A DNA stretch of 64,000 nucleotides from Blasia pusilla (Eukaryota > Marchantiophyta > Marchantiopsida > Blasiales), in NCBI GenBank assembly GCA_050084515.1, contig CM114271.1:27032001-27096000 (forward strand), written 5' to 3'. How positions within the stretch are numbered: the stretch's first letter is position 1; every line of letters begins with the position of its first letter. Below, in pieces: positions 12,810 to 25,814 of this stretch. The notes below the pieces were generated by a model. That model was given only the letters and a program-made list of their open reading frames with translations. It was not told where the DNA came from and did not search any database. The position numbers and the translations under genes are program-made.

Positions 12810-14024
12810 TTAAATCTATCGGCTAGCATGCAAATGACTTATTTAATAATTTAGAGATATTTTTCATTTCAAAATATGAAGATAATTTTCACTTTATTAA
12901 GAAATCATAATTAAATTTTTTATTAGATTTATTTTTAAATTGAAATATTACCCAACTTCCCTAAATAATTTCACTCTTCTATAAAAATTTGATCAATATA
13001 TACCTTTCCACTCTTCCCAAAAAAAATAACATCCACTAACTAAATTCTTAGTTAATTTCCAATAATGAAATAATTTTCATTTTCCATTCAAATTCATTTT
13101 CCTTTCTCAAACTATCAAATTTGAATAAAAATAATTCTTTTTACTATATTTTCTCCTTTAAAAATTTAAATTTAAATTTTATTTTCATAAATCTTAGAAG
13201 AATTATAACATTCCACTCTTCTAAATTATTCCACTCCTCAAAATTACAATTTAAATGATACCTCACTCCTCTAAATAATTGCACCCTTCCATAAATTTCA
13301 TACAATATGTACTCCTTCTTCATTTAAATTCATTTTCCCTTCCGATCAAGTATGAATTAAGGGAAAAAAATTGTAAAATTATTGCTTTGTTTTCTAGTTA
13401 TCCCATTTTGTCTTATTTTCATATATGATCCACTATTATGAAATCAATAATTCATTAATAAAATTATTTTCCTCTTCCACTCAAATTCATCTTTTCTACC
13501 CACCTTACGTTCATCAAGGGACAAAACTCAAACATGTTGTTATTTTGTCTTACTATCCCACCATTTTATCGTATTGTGTATGTAGATTCGCCCATTACAA
13601 TATAGATATTATTATTTTGAAAGTGCCTCTCGTTTTGCCTTGGCATTTTTAGCCAATAGAAGCATTCAAAACTAATTTAATATGAATTTTGAAAGTTCAT
13701 TGAGGGTGGAAATTTAAACTTGTGCATCGCATGGGTTTACTCTAGATCCAAATACTATTATTGGAAACTTCATTTTGCAAACTCCTCTCCTCTTGATACT
13801 TGGCACCCCCAACCATTATGACCGCTCAAAATCGTCTTATAAAGTTAATTATATTTTGGGAGGTAATTAAAACCCGTGCATGCATTGGCTTACACAAGTT
13901 GTCTTTGAAATTATTGGTGAGGTTAGATATAGGGATTTCTTCGAAAAAAAGACTTTTGATGCTCGGATGTGGTATTGGTGTTCCTCAATTTTATGAGTTC
14001 CTACTCCTTTTAAGTAACTCTATA
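12810..14024. other. AT-rich intergenic stretch
   Basis: Very AT-rich and without a supportable gene. A sequence with GTGCATCGCATGGG ending in CTAG near 13744 looks like another Helitron 3' end. The following ACTATTATTGGAAAC near 13755 looks like a Helitron 5' end, so nested decayed elements are likely, but I cannot set boundaries. Confidence 0.5.
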
Positions 14025-14219
14025 TCTATACTATTAACAAAAGAAAAAGTTAGAGAATCCCTCATCCGTGTGTTACACCTATCTTTTTGGGTTCTATGGT
14101 TGAGATGTGTCAATTTAATTGAGAAACTTAAAGTAAGGGGTAGTTAAGTTAAGAGGAGAAAAGACAAGTGAGGAAAGAATTTTTTTCATTACCCGTGTAG
14201 AGCACCGGCAACACACTAG
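14025..14219 (+). mobile_element. Mini-Helitron-like element H6
   Basis: Plus-strand start TCTATACTATTAAC preceded by host A. The 3' end is CACCGGCAACACACTAG followed by host T. Length 195 bp. It shares the terminal pattern of the minus-strand elements, but its interior is more diverged. Confidence 0.55.
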
Positions 14220-16143
14220 TTCTATTAATAGATAATCCAAAAAATTTTACTTATGGAGGTTTAAGAAAATCAAGAAGAAAAGCAATGGTTTTTACAATCT
14301 AATTACTAAAATAATTTCACTATAAATCATATATTTATATTAATATTGATGGGAGGACCTAAGTTTCTTACGTGAAAAAAATATTCTTACATGGATAATC
14401 TCTTTTAGTGTAGAAAAGATAGCAAAGACTTATTTAAAAAGATTGTGCATTAAAAGAGAGCAAGGTCAGTTCACTAGTCTATGATATCATTGGAGAATGG
14501 CTTCTTAATTAGTCTTTCAATAAGGCGGTAAGAGCATATTTACGGCCCTTAAATGTAAGCCTCGCTTTTTTTCTTGGATGGGCGGGCTATCTAGCACATC
14601 ACTTTTGGTTGGTGTGATTCTATCCACCGTGAGATGAGAATTTTGTATGGAGATATGTAATTTAATCCGTGAGAAAATAATGTGAACTTAATATGGTTTG
14701 TGTGATCTTAACCAGGTTTGTGATTTAATGGGTGACCCTACTCTCACTCTTTAATACAAACTTTTTAGATTTGTATTTCATTCAATACCAATTTTCTAAC
14801 GTCGTGTACTCACAGAGGTGTGATAGGACTTCATTTAATACAAATTTTCTTAGCTCGTTTGTGTTGAGATCCGATCCGTGCAAGGAGTTTTTTAATTGAT
14901 TTTGGCGTTTCGGTAAAATCAAATTTCTTACCTACCGGTTTTCACTTTGAGATACCTTTCACAAAATCCTGTCGACGAGTTTCAAATGGAATAGGAAATT
15001 TTCAACTTTAACCGGTCACGGTTACTAATAACCTCGGATCTCCCCATCATTCGTGTGAAATTCTAATACAAACTTTTTTATGTGAACCAAACTAAAAGCA
15101 TTTGCATAGTGTTAGTATTTGTCCAACTTCTGTAAGGGCACCCTAAACCATACCTTGTACTCCCTTCCCGGATTTCCATCAACTTCATTTTCACCATTCC
15201 CCCGTCAAAATCAGGCCGCATACTCGTTTTCATAGTACAAGTAACAGAAAAATCGTTTGGAGGAAGCAAGAACATTTTTTTGTATTTGTATAGAGCATGG
15301 TTACTGAGTATAATTATTCCCATGGAGGGCACGATTTGTACAATAGTTTAGTGTACATGTTGTGCACTAAACTAATATAATCTTGTTATCCACAAATTGT
15401 TTCTTTGTTGCTATGGTTATGAAAAACCAATTAGTTGCCCATGTTATGCACAATCTCTTTTATTAGTGTTGAGTTATTTTTTTCCACACTAAAATGGGTC
15501 ACCCACTATTACGTCGATATTTTTTTTGCCCCAATACTATGTGTTAAGCAAATAAACAAGTTGCCCTCCCTGAGTAGGATAGAGTTTATTGATGTACTTC
15601 AAATGAAAAAAAAATTTGGTTGGGGAGAAAGGAGAGAATGGTCAATTTTGAGCAAGGGAAATTCATAGAGGATAGGGGTAGGGAGAGTCTAAGATGATCA
15701 ACTAAGAAAGGGCATGGAGTTAGAGAGAGTCCTTCCCTCTCTCGTAAGAGTTAGAAATGGATGAGCCCCCTCTTAAGGAACAAAGAGCATCCTTTGAGCA
15801 CAAAAGTTCTTACATGTAACTAGGGACACTCACATATACTATATCTATGCTATTCTAACTCCAACCTCCAATTCTAATGGAATAATGGAGACTTATTGTA
15901 TCTACATATCCTTAGTATAGCATATCCTTGGGTAATATTTGCTAATAAAGTAAAATTATAAGATACTAAAAAAAGATAATAATTCAAAAAAAGAACCCAC
16001 TACTTCAAATAACCAAGAAATTCGAGTCCAACAAGCCATAAAACATTCAAAAATTTCCAAGTATGGCACTCGCAAAGTACTTGTAAAGTAGAGTTTTACA
16101 TTGCTAACATGCTAGACTAGCAGTATTTGCTACACACAAATTT

Positions 16144-16176
<33 letters not shown>

Positions 16177-16837
16177 GATGAGTTAAAAAATCATTGTCTA
16201 CTCTCCATGGAGTTCCTATTACTACACTTCATGGCCTCTAACTGGGAACATACCACATAATTATATCTCTCTGTCAATTTCAAGATCCACATTGATCTTT
16301 TTGTGCAATGGTGATTTGCTATTCGCCTCATTTTCCTCCTCGACCTTTGGCCCTCTCCCATGCAACCTCTTGCACTTATTGTAGGATATTCACATACATA
16401 TATATATATGCTTGTCGCCTTACCAAAAAAATCCCATGCCCCTCTACTAAGGTCACAAGTATGTTCCAATATATGAATAACATATTGCTCACGTATCTTC
16501 CTATTGTGGAAAACATGATCAAACATCAATTAAAGTCTCACTTCTATTGGCTCACCATTTGATTAATGTGAATGATTATGTGTCAATCGTGCGACTTGCC
16601 AACAACATTACCCGCACTATTGAAATCTCACCAAGTTTATTCATCCATTACTTGGCCCTGTGGGATTTGGTAGTCCAATAGCATGTACCTCATTATGGGT
16701 CTATTTGTGTCTAAAGGTCATAACAATGTTTTGTGTGAGTGTGACCGATTCAACAAGCAAGCCCACTTTGTACTTTGTCAAGAGAATATTGGCAATACCA
16801 AAATTGTGGACTTATTCTAGACCATATCTTCTGACTA
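14220..16837. other. Intergenic, no gene recognised
   Basis: Short unsupported open frames only. It contains a possible Helitron 5' end at 14478 (TCTATGATATCATTGGAG) with no clear 3' end, and a CT microsatellite at about 16145-16174. Confidence 0.5.
16143..16174. repeat. (CT)n microsatellite
   Basis: About 15 consecutive CT units. Ordinary simple repeat. Confidence 0.95.
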
Positions 16838-16890
16838 TCTATACTATTATTAGAGAGTGGCTTCTTAATTTGCAAACATATATATGCTTG
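16838..16890 (+). mobile_element. Helitron-like 5' end H7
   Basis: TCTATACTATTATTAGAG followed by TTTGCAAACA, preceded by host A, matches the 5' end of the mini-Helitron family. No hairpin plus CTAG end could be assigned downstream, so only the 5' end is marked. Confidence 0.45.
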
Positions 16891-18542
16891 ACATATGGCA
16901 ACATGACAACAAGAAATTTTTTCTCATACTACATGCAACAAGATGTTTTGGGGGTTAGCAAGAAAATCTTCTTTTGAATTTGAATATGATATCTATCTAT
17001 TATCATGTGTCCATACTGAAAGAATAAATGGAAGATTTGCACTAATTTGCTCATCGGGAGCAAAAATGGCAACCCGTGCTCAAAGTATTCCTTGACTAAA
17101 AGGAAATCAAAGTGGAGGGGATCCTTAAGGATTGGTTAGTACCAAATTGGGAGGCGACTAGTAGCAATAGTTCTTGTGCAAATGCACTACTACATTCAAA
17201 ACCACTTTGTAAGTCTTAAGAGCCACACCTTAGTCGTAATGACGCCCTAGTTCAATTGCAACTTTGCTAGTGCTACTTTCATAATTTCCTTACAAATAAA
17301 AATTGGGAATTTGACTCATAGTTAGCCACTCCAACGAGGCTTGAAAGTCTTAGTTTATTCCTCTTATAGTCTAGTTGCAATGGGCTTGCAATTGGCTCAT
17401 AGTTGGCTTGCAATGGACTCACAACAAACTCACAAATTTTTACAACATTAAGGTTGCTCTACGAGCCTATGGCAATTTTGAATCACAAACATCCAGTAAT
17501 TTTTTTTCTAATTGGAAGGTCCAAGAGGGTATTGGGATTTGAAGAGGTATTGAAAGTTTAATTTCATGCTTTTTTTTTTTCATTGGATATATTTGACGTT
17601 TCAATGACATAAGGCGAATGATACGACAAAGAGGAAATCTTTATAATTGGAAAAAAATGTACAAAAACTATTGTGCGGTTCCATTGACACTAGTATCAAA
17701 AATTGCACCTAGTACGCCACTGGCGTGCATCTAATGTGCCACATATGCATGGGTACATTGAACATGTAGGTGGTAGAGTGCCCAAAGATGTCCCATGAGT
17801 ACGTGTCATTGTCATCCACGTTGGTCCATTGCAGGTAATTGCCCTAGTAGGGCTAGTAGTGCCTCTAGCATCTTGCCCAATCCTTCATGGTGACACCTAC
17901 TATGGACAACCTCATACGTCCATTGAGTACACTATGAGTACACTCTACCTTAGAGCCTCTAAATGCTCTATAAGGCAGATCCCCTTGTCCTCCTCCTCCT
18001 CCTCCTTTCCCTCCTCACCTTTGCTCTAAGAGCCATCATCCAAATGGTTGTATCCTCTTATCAGCGGATCCAAAGATTCAAGAAGAGGTTCTCCCATAAT
18101 AGTAAAGATGATTTCTTGAGCAAATTCTAAACAAGAATTTTGTCAAACTCATCTATATTATAATGTGTGGCAAGCCTAGCCTCTCATTAACAAATGCCTT
18201 TGAGCTCGACGCTTGTCTTCTATGATGGCCCCATATTTAACACTTGTCCCATCCAACTAACTTAGTACCATCTAACTAATTTAGAATGAATCGGTGAACC
18301 AGTAGCTTATGCATTGTAGAAGCATTGACCAATAACCAATGTGCGGCCCCTTTGGGAACTATGGTTGATTAGCTTCCAAAAGGTTTGTATTCCTATTACT
18401 AAGACTAAAACAAAGTAGTGTAAACAGAAAATAGAAAGGGAATGGTGATTGGTGACACAAACCAATTCACACGAGAATAACACCAATCCACATTGAAGCT
18501 CACTCAAACAAACACTAATTCAATTCACACAAACCAAACACA
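16891..18542. other. Intergenic, no gene recognised
   Basis: No open frame with recognisable motifs. A short run of CCT units near 17991-18008 is the only low-complexity feature seen. Confidence 0.5.
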
Positions 18543-18740
18543 CTAGTTGGCAGCCCTAGCCATGCACGAGAATAAAAGGACTAATCCGTTGGAAATTCTT
18601 TTTTTCTTCCTGCCCATAGAATGGAAAAGATTTTGTTACTTTCCACATAGGGAGAAACATTTTCTTGTTGCGAGGTTGCCACACGTCAAACGTAAAGGTG
18701 TTTGCAAATCAAAAAGGCACTCTCCCTACAATAATATAGA
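18543..18740 (-). mobile_element. Mini-Helitron-like element H3
   Basis: Minus-strand 5' end TCTATATTATTGTAGGGAG after host A, then TTTGCAAACACC. The 3' end has GTGCATGGC and AACTAG followed by host T. About 198 bp, non-coding. Confidence 0.65.
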
Positions 18741-18960
18741 TTCAAAAGAAGTAAATTATTGGAAGCTCACATATTAAATGGATATATGTGTGTCTCAAAA
18801 ATCAACACACCATAAGGATAACATAAACACATTATTAAATGGGTATGTGTGTGTCTAAAAAAAATCAACACATCAAAGGGATGACAAAAACACACGAGAG
18901 GGAATAATGATGGATTTTCCACTTGAAAAAGACGAAGACTGCTGAAGTGGCCGCTTGTGA

Positions 18961-20020
18961 CTACATGTTACTACTATCCTCTGACGGGATGTTCTTGTAA
19001 AGAGTGAGCGCGGCGGAACGAAGGTAAGAACGCCACCACTGCTGGGAAGAGAGCTTCAGGCCATGGAAACCAGTCCGGAAATTCGAAAGAGGTTTGATCT
19101 GAGAACGCGCCAAAGAGCAGGAAGGAGGATGAACTGAAGCGGAAGCTGCATTGCCTGGAAGTGGCTGCGAGGATAAAAATAAGTGGTCTCGAGGTGCAGA
19201 TCGCTCGCGAAGAGGAGGAGGAGGAGGAGGAGGAGAAGAAGAGCTTCTCTTCCTCCTCAGAAATTGCGTCGCCATATCCTCTGCTTGCTTCCGGTAAGAT
19301 CATCGTTAACTCTTGCGAAAAAATATGACGTGAGGTTTGCGTAATTGATTCATAAATTCGTTTCCTGCATTGTCAGAATCCATCAGAAAGGTCTTACTAG
19401 TGTTGGACTTGTTTGGCTCAATAGGATAGCATATGAATGGATGGATAGGGATTGAAGACCTTGGGATTGTGTCTCTGGTAGAGAGTAGGATGGCACAGCG
19501 ACGAGTGGGAAGGAGTTGCATGATGAAAACCCAAACGGTAGTTGAGCTCAGCTAGGTTTTCTTTGTGGATATTGCATGGAGACTGACTCATCTGCCAAAG
19601 AGCTCTTGAACAGTGTTGCAATTTTTGTCGTAATATTATAGCATAATGAATGAACGCCTGGAGATTGAAGACCTTGAGATGACGTTGCTGGCAGAGAGTA
19701 GGATGACGCAGCGACGTGTGGGAGTAGCATGATAATGAGCAGAGTGGTGTTGAGGTGGTGTTTGATTTGAGTGAGATTTTCTTCTCGGGTTCATTTCAGC
19801 ACAGAGACTGATGAGCGTGCCGAATTGAAACTGTTGACTGAGAAAAGCAAGCCACCGACAGTCAGGGGTTGGATTGAAAGACTTTTCGATCTCGCAGTCT
19901 ATCAAATTTCGGGAAGGTCGTAAACTCCTAAAATTGAAGTGATGGAAATGATGGTCAGATTTGATCAGAGTCAGAGTCTCTTTCACGGATTCTGGAAATA
20001 GGCTATCCTATTTCCTATTC
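18961..20020 (+). pseudogene. ThrRS pseudogene, 5' part (leader, exon 1, intron 1)
   Basis: Homologous, in reverse orientation, to 10860-9850 of the functional gene. It has the upstream leader with an expanded GAGGAGGAGG run, exon 1 with its intact splice donor CTTCCG|GTAAG at about 19293, and both tandem units of intron 1. The initiator ATG of exon 1 is ATA here (CGCCATATCC), so translation could not start at the same place. Homology ends near 19990-20020, where it meets the oppositely oriented 3' exons. Confidence 0.8.
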
Positions 20021-21240
20021 CTATATATCCTAATGACGGCCAGTGACCATTAAAGGAGCCACCGCGTGACATACAGAGTCCTACAGATACCCCATCACAG
20101 GCTTCAATGTGATTATTGCCTTCTTGATCACTTCGCTAGTTAGTTCCTTCTTATAGAGGAAATTAACAGCAAAGCCTCGAAAACATAAAATAAGAGAGAT
20201 GGTAAAAGAGCGAGAGTCCATATGGAACACCCCTTTCCACTTGGCACATTCAGGTCAGATTTTAAGCCTCAAGGGCTTGCACTCTCCATGAAGGGGGGAC
20301 TGGTTTTCAGTGAAGGACTTGGATTATTCCAAACCATTCATACTCCGGGAAGGGGGCACGGGCATCACTTTCCCTGGAGCAGGTATTGGTCTTGAGACGA
20401 CCTAATTTTTAGAATCTCATGTAAGTACAGCTATGCCATAGTGCCATTTGTGGCTCGATGAATGAATGAAGGGATTTTGGACTGAAGACTGCCATAGGAC
20501 TGAAAAAAACCATGCAGGTGAATGACCTTTGTTAGAAATAGCAGGCCATTCCCTCGGAGTGTCAAAGAAAGTAGGCATGCCTGCATGGGAGCCAGCCACA
20601 AAGTGAAACGTACATAAGTTTCCACTAGGATCCCAAAGAATAGTTCGATAAAGCCTAGAATAGCCCAAGGAATCACAATGGGCTGTTCTCTAGTTTCATT
20701 CATGTAGAGGCACGCCAGCTCAAACCTCTGTGGCAAGTTGAAATCCACCTGTGCTTCCAAGCACAACAGAAATTTTCACGAAGGAAACAGAGAACTCCCA
20801 CTGAAATGAAGAAGAAATTATGGAAGGATCAGAAGCAGGTAGAGATCGAGAGATGCACAACCAATTCACAAACTAGCACCATCCATTTGAACCCCTGCTC
20901 AAGATTCTTCTGCTCAGAGATTCCTCACAAAAGATGCTTCTTTCTAATAATTGTTAGCAACTTCACTTGAACAAATCAAGGTGTAAGTAATTTGGAAGGC
21001 TTTTTCCTCCCTACCTGAATTGTAGAAAATTGCCATTTCTATACAATGTGGTCCTCAATCTATGAGTCAATTTTAGGGCCATAAAATGCACCACTTCTTT
21101 CAGGTATAGAATAATCCTTACCTTCATCTTCCAGTGCTTCGCTTACAGCAGTTTTAGCCTTCCCCCAATTTCCTCCAATCCTACGGTTTCTCTGGCCTTG
21201 TTGAAAGTTTTACTTCAATACTTTTAAACCCAAACCCTGC
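20021..21240 (-). pseudogene. ThrRS pseudogene, exons 8 and 7 in opposite orientation
   Basis: Collinear with about 4830-6180 of the functional gene: intron 8, exon 8 (about 20550-20752), intron 7, and most of exon 7 (about 21015-21236). The zinc-ligand motif MIHRAILG has become VIPWAILG, so the His is lost. Frameshifts disrupt exon 7. Exons 2-6 and 9 are absent. It lies head-on against the plus-oriented 5' part, so it cannot give a ThrRS transcript. Confidence 0.85.
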
Positions 21241-21470
21241 CATGTGATCACCAGCTTGATAATTTGAGTTTTACCATAACCATCGCTGCCTAGATCTACA
21301 TGTTCATTTAAAGTATGGCGTGTGATGCTTTTGCAAGCTGTTGTCACTATGTCACTGAGATGGGTAGTCTTCTAATCAGGTCATCGGTAGAAGGCTGTAT
21401 AGTTGTCCCATTGTTCTCTAAAGCCTTTGATTAGAACTTGATATTCCCTTACAGTATGTGAGATATTACT

Positions 21471-21517
21471 CTGAAGCCTTCCGTTCTTCCATTCGTTGGA
21501 AGAACGAAAGGCTTCAG
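21471..21517. repeat. 21-bp inverted repeat with 5-base loop
   Basis: Arms 21471-21491 and 21497-21517 match at 20 of 21 positions around TTCGT. In a minus-strand RNA the odd pair would be G-U, so the stem would be fully paired. Sequence on either side up to 22307 shows no other feature. Confidence 0.85.
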
Positions 21518-22307
21518 AAGTCTGTCTAGGCGCAAGTTTTCAAAGCTACCGCCTTAGAGTTTGTTTTTGATCCTATACCCTAAATTACTGTTTGTGGATC
21601 TGTGCAGCTTTTTTTTTTAATCTATGTATCCTCATTTCTAGAAACTGGGACCATATCCCCTTGGGTCTCAAATGGTTTCTGGATGTGGTCTAGAGAATCA
21701 CTGCAAAACGTTATAAAGCTTCATTCAGACCTTATATAAAGGTTTTAGACTGACTAATTGTGATGAGGTCGTCTTTCTCTGTTTGCACAAGCTTCTTAAA
21801 TAGGCTAGACCACTGACTTCAGAAACTTCCAATCAAACCTTAGGTTGTGCAACTCATTCTTGATAAGCAAGGTTGTATTCCCAGGAACCACACGGTTGGG
21901 TTTGGATGCATTGTATTCCCTGGAAGTCTGGCCTTTATCTTGATGTCACTCATCAGAATCTTACATGGCTCAAAGAGAGGATGTGATGATTTACAAAATG
22001 AAATGGGAAGATAAAACCATTCTTGTGAGCAATCACAAGGTTGAGTTGTGTATTCTTTTGGGTCAAGTGCAGATGAACTCGTCTTGTTACCAATAAGTGT
22101 GGTGATCCTGCTTGGTGGGTAATTTGTGAAAGGTGCTGGCTTGGTGTGGTGTTGAGTTGTTTCCAGCAGTTGGGCATCGTAATTGTCATTTATTGGCAAT
22201 GTAATTAAGAATATTCAATTTTTGATTTTGGCTGCGGAAAGCCAAACAATAGTCTGTTGTGAACAATGACAGGATTAAAAGGTCTTTTTTGGCTGTGTTG
22301 ACTGTAG
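21518..22307 (+). promoter_or_regulatory. Upstream region of the zinc-ribbon gene
   Basis: No supportable open frame. As the 790 bp before the ATG at 22308 it should contain the promoter and 5' leader, but I see no diagnostic motif and assign it only by position. Confidence 0.3.
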
Positions 22308-25300
22308 ATGAGCTTGGCACTTGTTGCCAACTATTCCTCTGATGAAGAGGAGGAGCAGAGGTTAGTTGATGACAGTGACACTGAAAACAGCCAAGATGAT
22401 CCAGAGGTGAATCCTTTGTCCAGGCTTGGGAATAGTAACACTGTTCAGCAGCCAAAAACGTCTCTTTTACCATCTCCAGACGAGATTTTTTCAGAGGTAC
22501 TATTCTGTTACCACGTAGCATAAAGTTTTGGAGTTCTTCAGCTTGAGCTAAACTTTCTCATGCTTTATTTTAAAATTTCTGATGTATACAGTTTGGAGTG
22601 CCTGCCAGATACATGTAGTTTAGGCTGCCATATGTTGGAGTGGTTGATTGTAGCCCATCATCAATGATCATTGGCATGGTAAATTATCCAAGTGGAAAAG
22701 TGCTTCTACTTGACTCTTATTTGTGGTACCCATGATTTAAAGAATTTGGAAAAGCTGTGTTTTATGACATGGTGGGTTGCACTAGTTTCCTAAGAACAAC
22801 TAGCTTAAGTTTATCTGAAAGGCACTTCTAGCAGGAAAGCTAAAGATCGTACTATAGAATGGGTACCAACAAAGTGGGGTGACTGCAGGTTACAGGACCT
22901 CCTGAATTTTTGAAGAGCGAGGCTACAAAGCCTGTTCCTTGTCGGCCTCAAGACAACTGGCAACCTGCATATGATGCATCTCGTGCCGGTTCCAAGTATT
23001 CCAATGGGCCACATTCAGTGACCGACTCTCCACGGATACCCCCTCCTGGTATGCCGTGAACTGTTATGGCTGGCTTGGGTCCGGTGCTGGTTGCACTCTG
23101 TTCTTCAATGTATCAGTAAACTGTTCATATGTGTGATTGTAGAGGCAACTGCTTACGTTCATAAGTTGGTGATTGCTTTGAACACTTGAATGATGAAAGT
23201 CATTGTCCATGATAAAGAATGGGCTCATCAACCTATTTTTCTTTTATTTTTATAAAAGGGAGCCTGTGTTTATCAAGGTTCTAAGTATTTGTGCATACAG
23301 GTGCTGTGGTTGAGGCTAAAGCTCTATTGATAGGAGACCACGAGTGGTCACGTAATGATAATGGAGATACTATAAATGGTGTCAAAACTACGCGCAAAGT
23401 TCCAGGTGTAGATATGCCTCCACCAGAAGATGCTGCTGCCTTGCTCAGGTAATAGACCACTGACAGAGAACTGCATGTTGTAGCCTTGCAACTGTGGGCC
23501 CCATGGCATCTACCGTACCTGGTATTGAATCTCCACAGCATCAGTATGCACTTCATCTATGAGCTCTTAATTTTACTGACTGAACTTGAAGAAGAGCTTA
23601 GATGACAGCAGCCCAGCTAATTTTTGTTGTTTCTTTTAGATAAAGCAGAGGACTCTAGACTGAGCTATTGAGGCAGAGCAATAATAAGGAAGGCAATATA
23701 ATAGCAAGCACCTATAAGGAATGTGGTCTGCAGCATTTAGCTGATCAGAGTAATTCATACATACCTAGGGACCTCTGAATCGTGTCCTTCCTTGAATACA
23801 AAGGTGTCGTAGCTAAACAGAAGACAATTCACGTCCAGGATGCTGAGTCGCTGAAATGTGACACCTATTAACAGAAACATGCAGTGAGTCACAAAAAGAC
23901 CTACCTGTCCTATTTGACTTTGTGTACCCAGTTGTCAAATGTCGCTAAGTGTCAAAAAACAGACAAAGGTCATTGATAATCAGCTATGTATGTTATAATT
24001 TCTCACATTCCCACTCCCACTCAGTGACCACTTCTGTTGACGGTAGCTCTCTTGTCAATCCTTTCTAAAAAATCTGCCAGCGTATCATTGGTGTCACGAT
24101 TGGTATCTTTCTGGGTATCTTTCTCATGGGGCTTCTTCTTCATTCCTGGGGGAATCCTTTTTAGAGAGCTTTTATCCTGACTCTACTGTGTGAAAAAGAT
24201 TGACCAGCAGAAGTATCTCCTTGTACAAAGTCAGAACTAGCTTCAGCTAAACCATACATGATTTCAGCTTGTATACAATCAGCAAATCAGTTTCTAACTC
24301 TATTGCCAAATCAGAGCCCTACCATGATGTGACTCTCCTTGTTATCTATCAGATACTAAGGAGGATTCCACACAGTCACACCTTGCACTCACGTTTTTCA
24401 CTCACTCACATGTCACCAGCTCAGAAATCACACATGGCTCACACCATTGAGCACAAGCAATCTTCATCAGCTATCTAAACAAAACGACCTGCCTTCGAGT
24501 GAGGCTCTAGCAAGCATAGAACTTAGTCTCAATCTCCTCGTCCTTCTGTCAGATCACTCTGCAGCAGGGCCAGTGCTGCATGACACACCAAGAGCCCCAG
24601 GAGTCCTCACCAAAAGCTGTGCATACTGTAGAATTATCTTCTGACTCTATGCAGAGACAATATTTATACATGAGGGTGAGCATTTCTTCTTGAACAGATC
24701 CATACCCTAAATTTGATGACGGCTAGCCCAAATTCTAGATTACCCTAAAAAGATTGAGGAGCTCTCAGTTGTCTCCAGCTAACTAAGTTAGTATCCAGCT
24801 AAGTTAGTATTCAACTAACTAATTTTAGTGCATGCCCTAAAATTCTACCAGGGTTCTGTACCGTATTCTGATGTACCTCTGATTTCTGCCTCTGAAGGTA
24901 CACAAGTCAAGAAATATCTAGCTCTACTGTACGGTCCATAAGCATCAGAATGTTAAGGATCAGAATGCTTACAATAGAAACAGAGAATTGATGTGATGGG
25001 AAGCTTCTTCCTCTTGCTTCCTCTACATTGATTGAATCTTTGATTACCTTCTGTATAGAGTGCTGTTGATGACTCATCAGTCCCACCCATATCTTTCATA
25101 GTAGTTTCCTCTCGCAGCAATTGAGGAATGAGAGTTGTCATTGTCAACTTGGCCTGGGCCCGAATAGAAATCATAAGACCTCTATAACTTCAAGGCATGG
25201 TACGCACCAGATCGAACACTTTCTTGTCTCCACTGATGTTAACCCCTCCTTGAACAGAAACAGAATGCAGTTCATGTCCAGGATGCTGAGTCACTGACAA

Positions 25301-25744
25301 GTTACACCTATTAACTGACACAAATCTGACACATATAGTGAGTCAGCAGAATGACCTGTCTGTCCTATTTGACTTTGTATACCTAGTTTGCTAGGTTTTA
25401 ATGGAGGTATGTTGCTGATAATCAACTATGCGCTGTGTAAATATTTTGTCTTGTGTGTGAGAACTTTCACCCTCATTGGGTCATCCCTTGTATAATGAGC
25501 ATTTTGTGAATGCAGAATATGTTTGAAATGTGGGGTACCAAAAACATATTCGGGTGCAAAAGAGAGCATGGTGTGTCCCCTCTGCAATGATAGGCCTACA
25601 GCTGGAGACGAGAAGACAGAAACAGAAAAACGGAGTGGATCAAAGATCAAGGATAAGGAGAAAAACAAGCGCATGAAAGGACAATCTTCACATGCAACGT
25701 GGAAAAGTGAAACAGAGATGCAGCTACGGCAACACTTTGACTGA
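22308..25744 (+). CDS. Conserved-looking CxxC zinc-ribbon protein, 241 aa, 4 exons
   Basis: I do not recognise the family by name. Exons 22308-22496, 22889-23048, 23301-23448 and 25516-25744 join through GT-AG introns of phase 0, 1 and 2 into 726 nt with no internal stop, which strongly argues for a live gene. The N-terminus is acidic and serine-rich (YSSDEEEEQ), suggesting a nuclear or phosphorylated protein. The middle has the conserved-looking PPPGAVVEAKALL and VPGVDMPPPEDAAALL. The C-terminal exon begins with a four-cysteine ribbon, CLKCG and CPLC 16 residues apart, followed by a Lys/Glu-rich tail ending RQHFD. A Copia LTR begins 70 bp after the stop codon, so the 3' end of the transcript may lie inside the retrotransposon. 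Confidence 0.85.
23786..25432. repeat. Direct repeats of about 175-200 bp in intron 3
   Basis: Segments at about 23817-23990 and 25255-25432 share CCAGGATGCTGAGTC, CACCTATTAAC, TGTCCTATTTGACTTTGT and TGATAATCA in order. They enclose about 1.26 kb with no coding frame. The layout resembles a small non-autonomous LTR element (TRIM-like) in the intron. I could not identify a PBS or a target duplication. Confidence 0.55.
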
Positions 25745-25814
25745 AGGGATGTCATTCTACTAGTGACAGGCTCAATTTAATCTTGGCTTCATGGGAAAAT
25801 CTGATGTCGTATGG

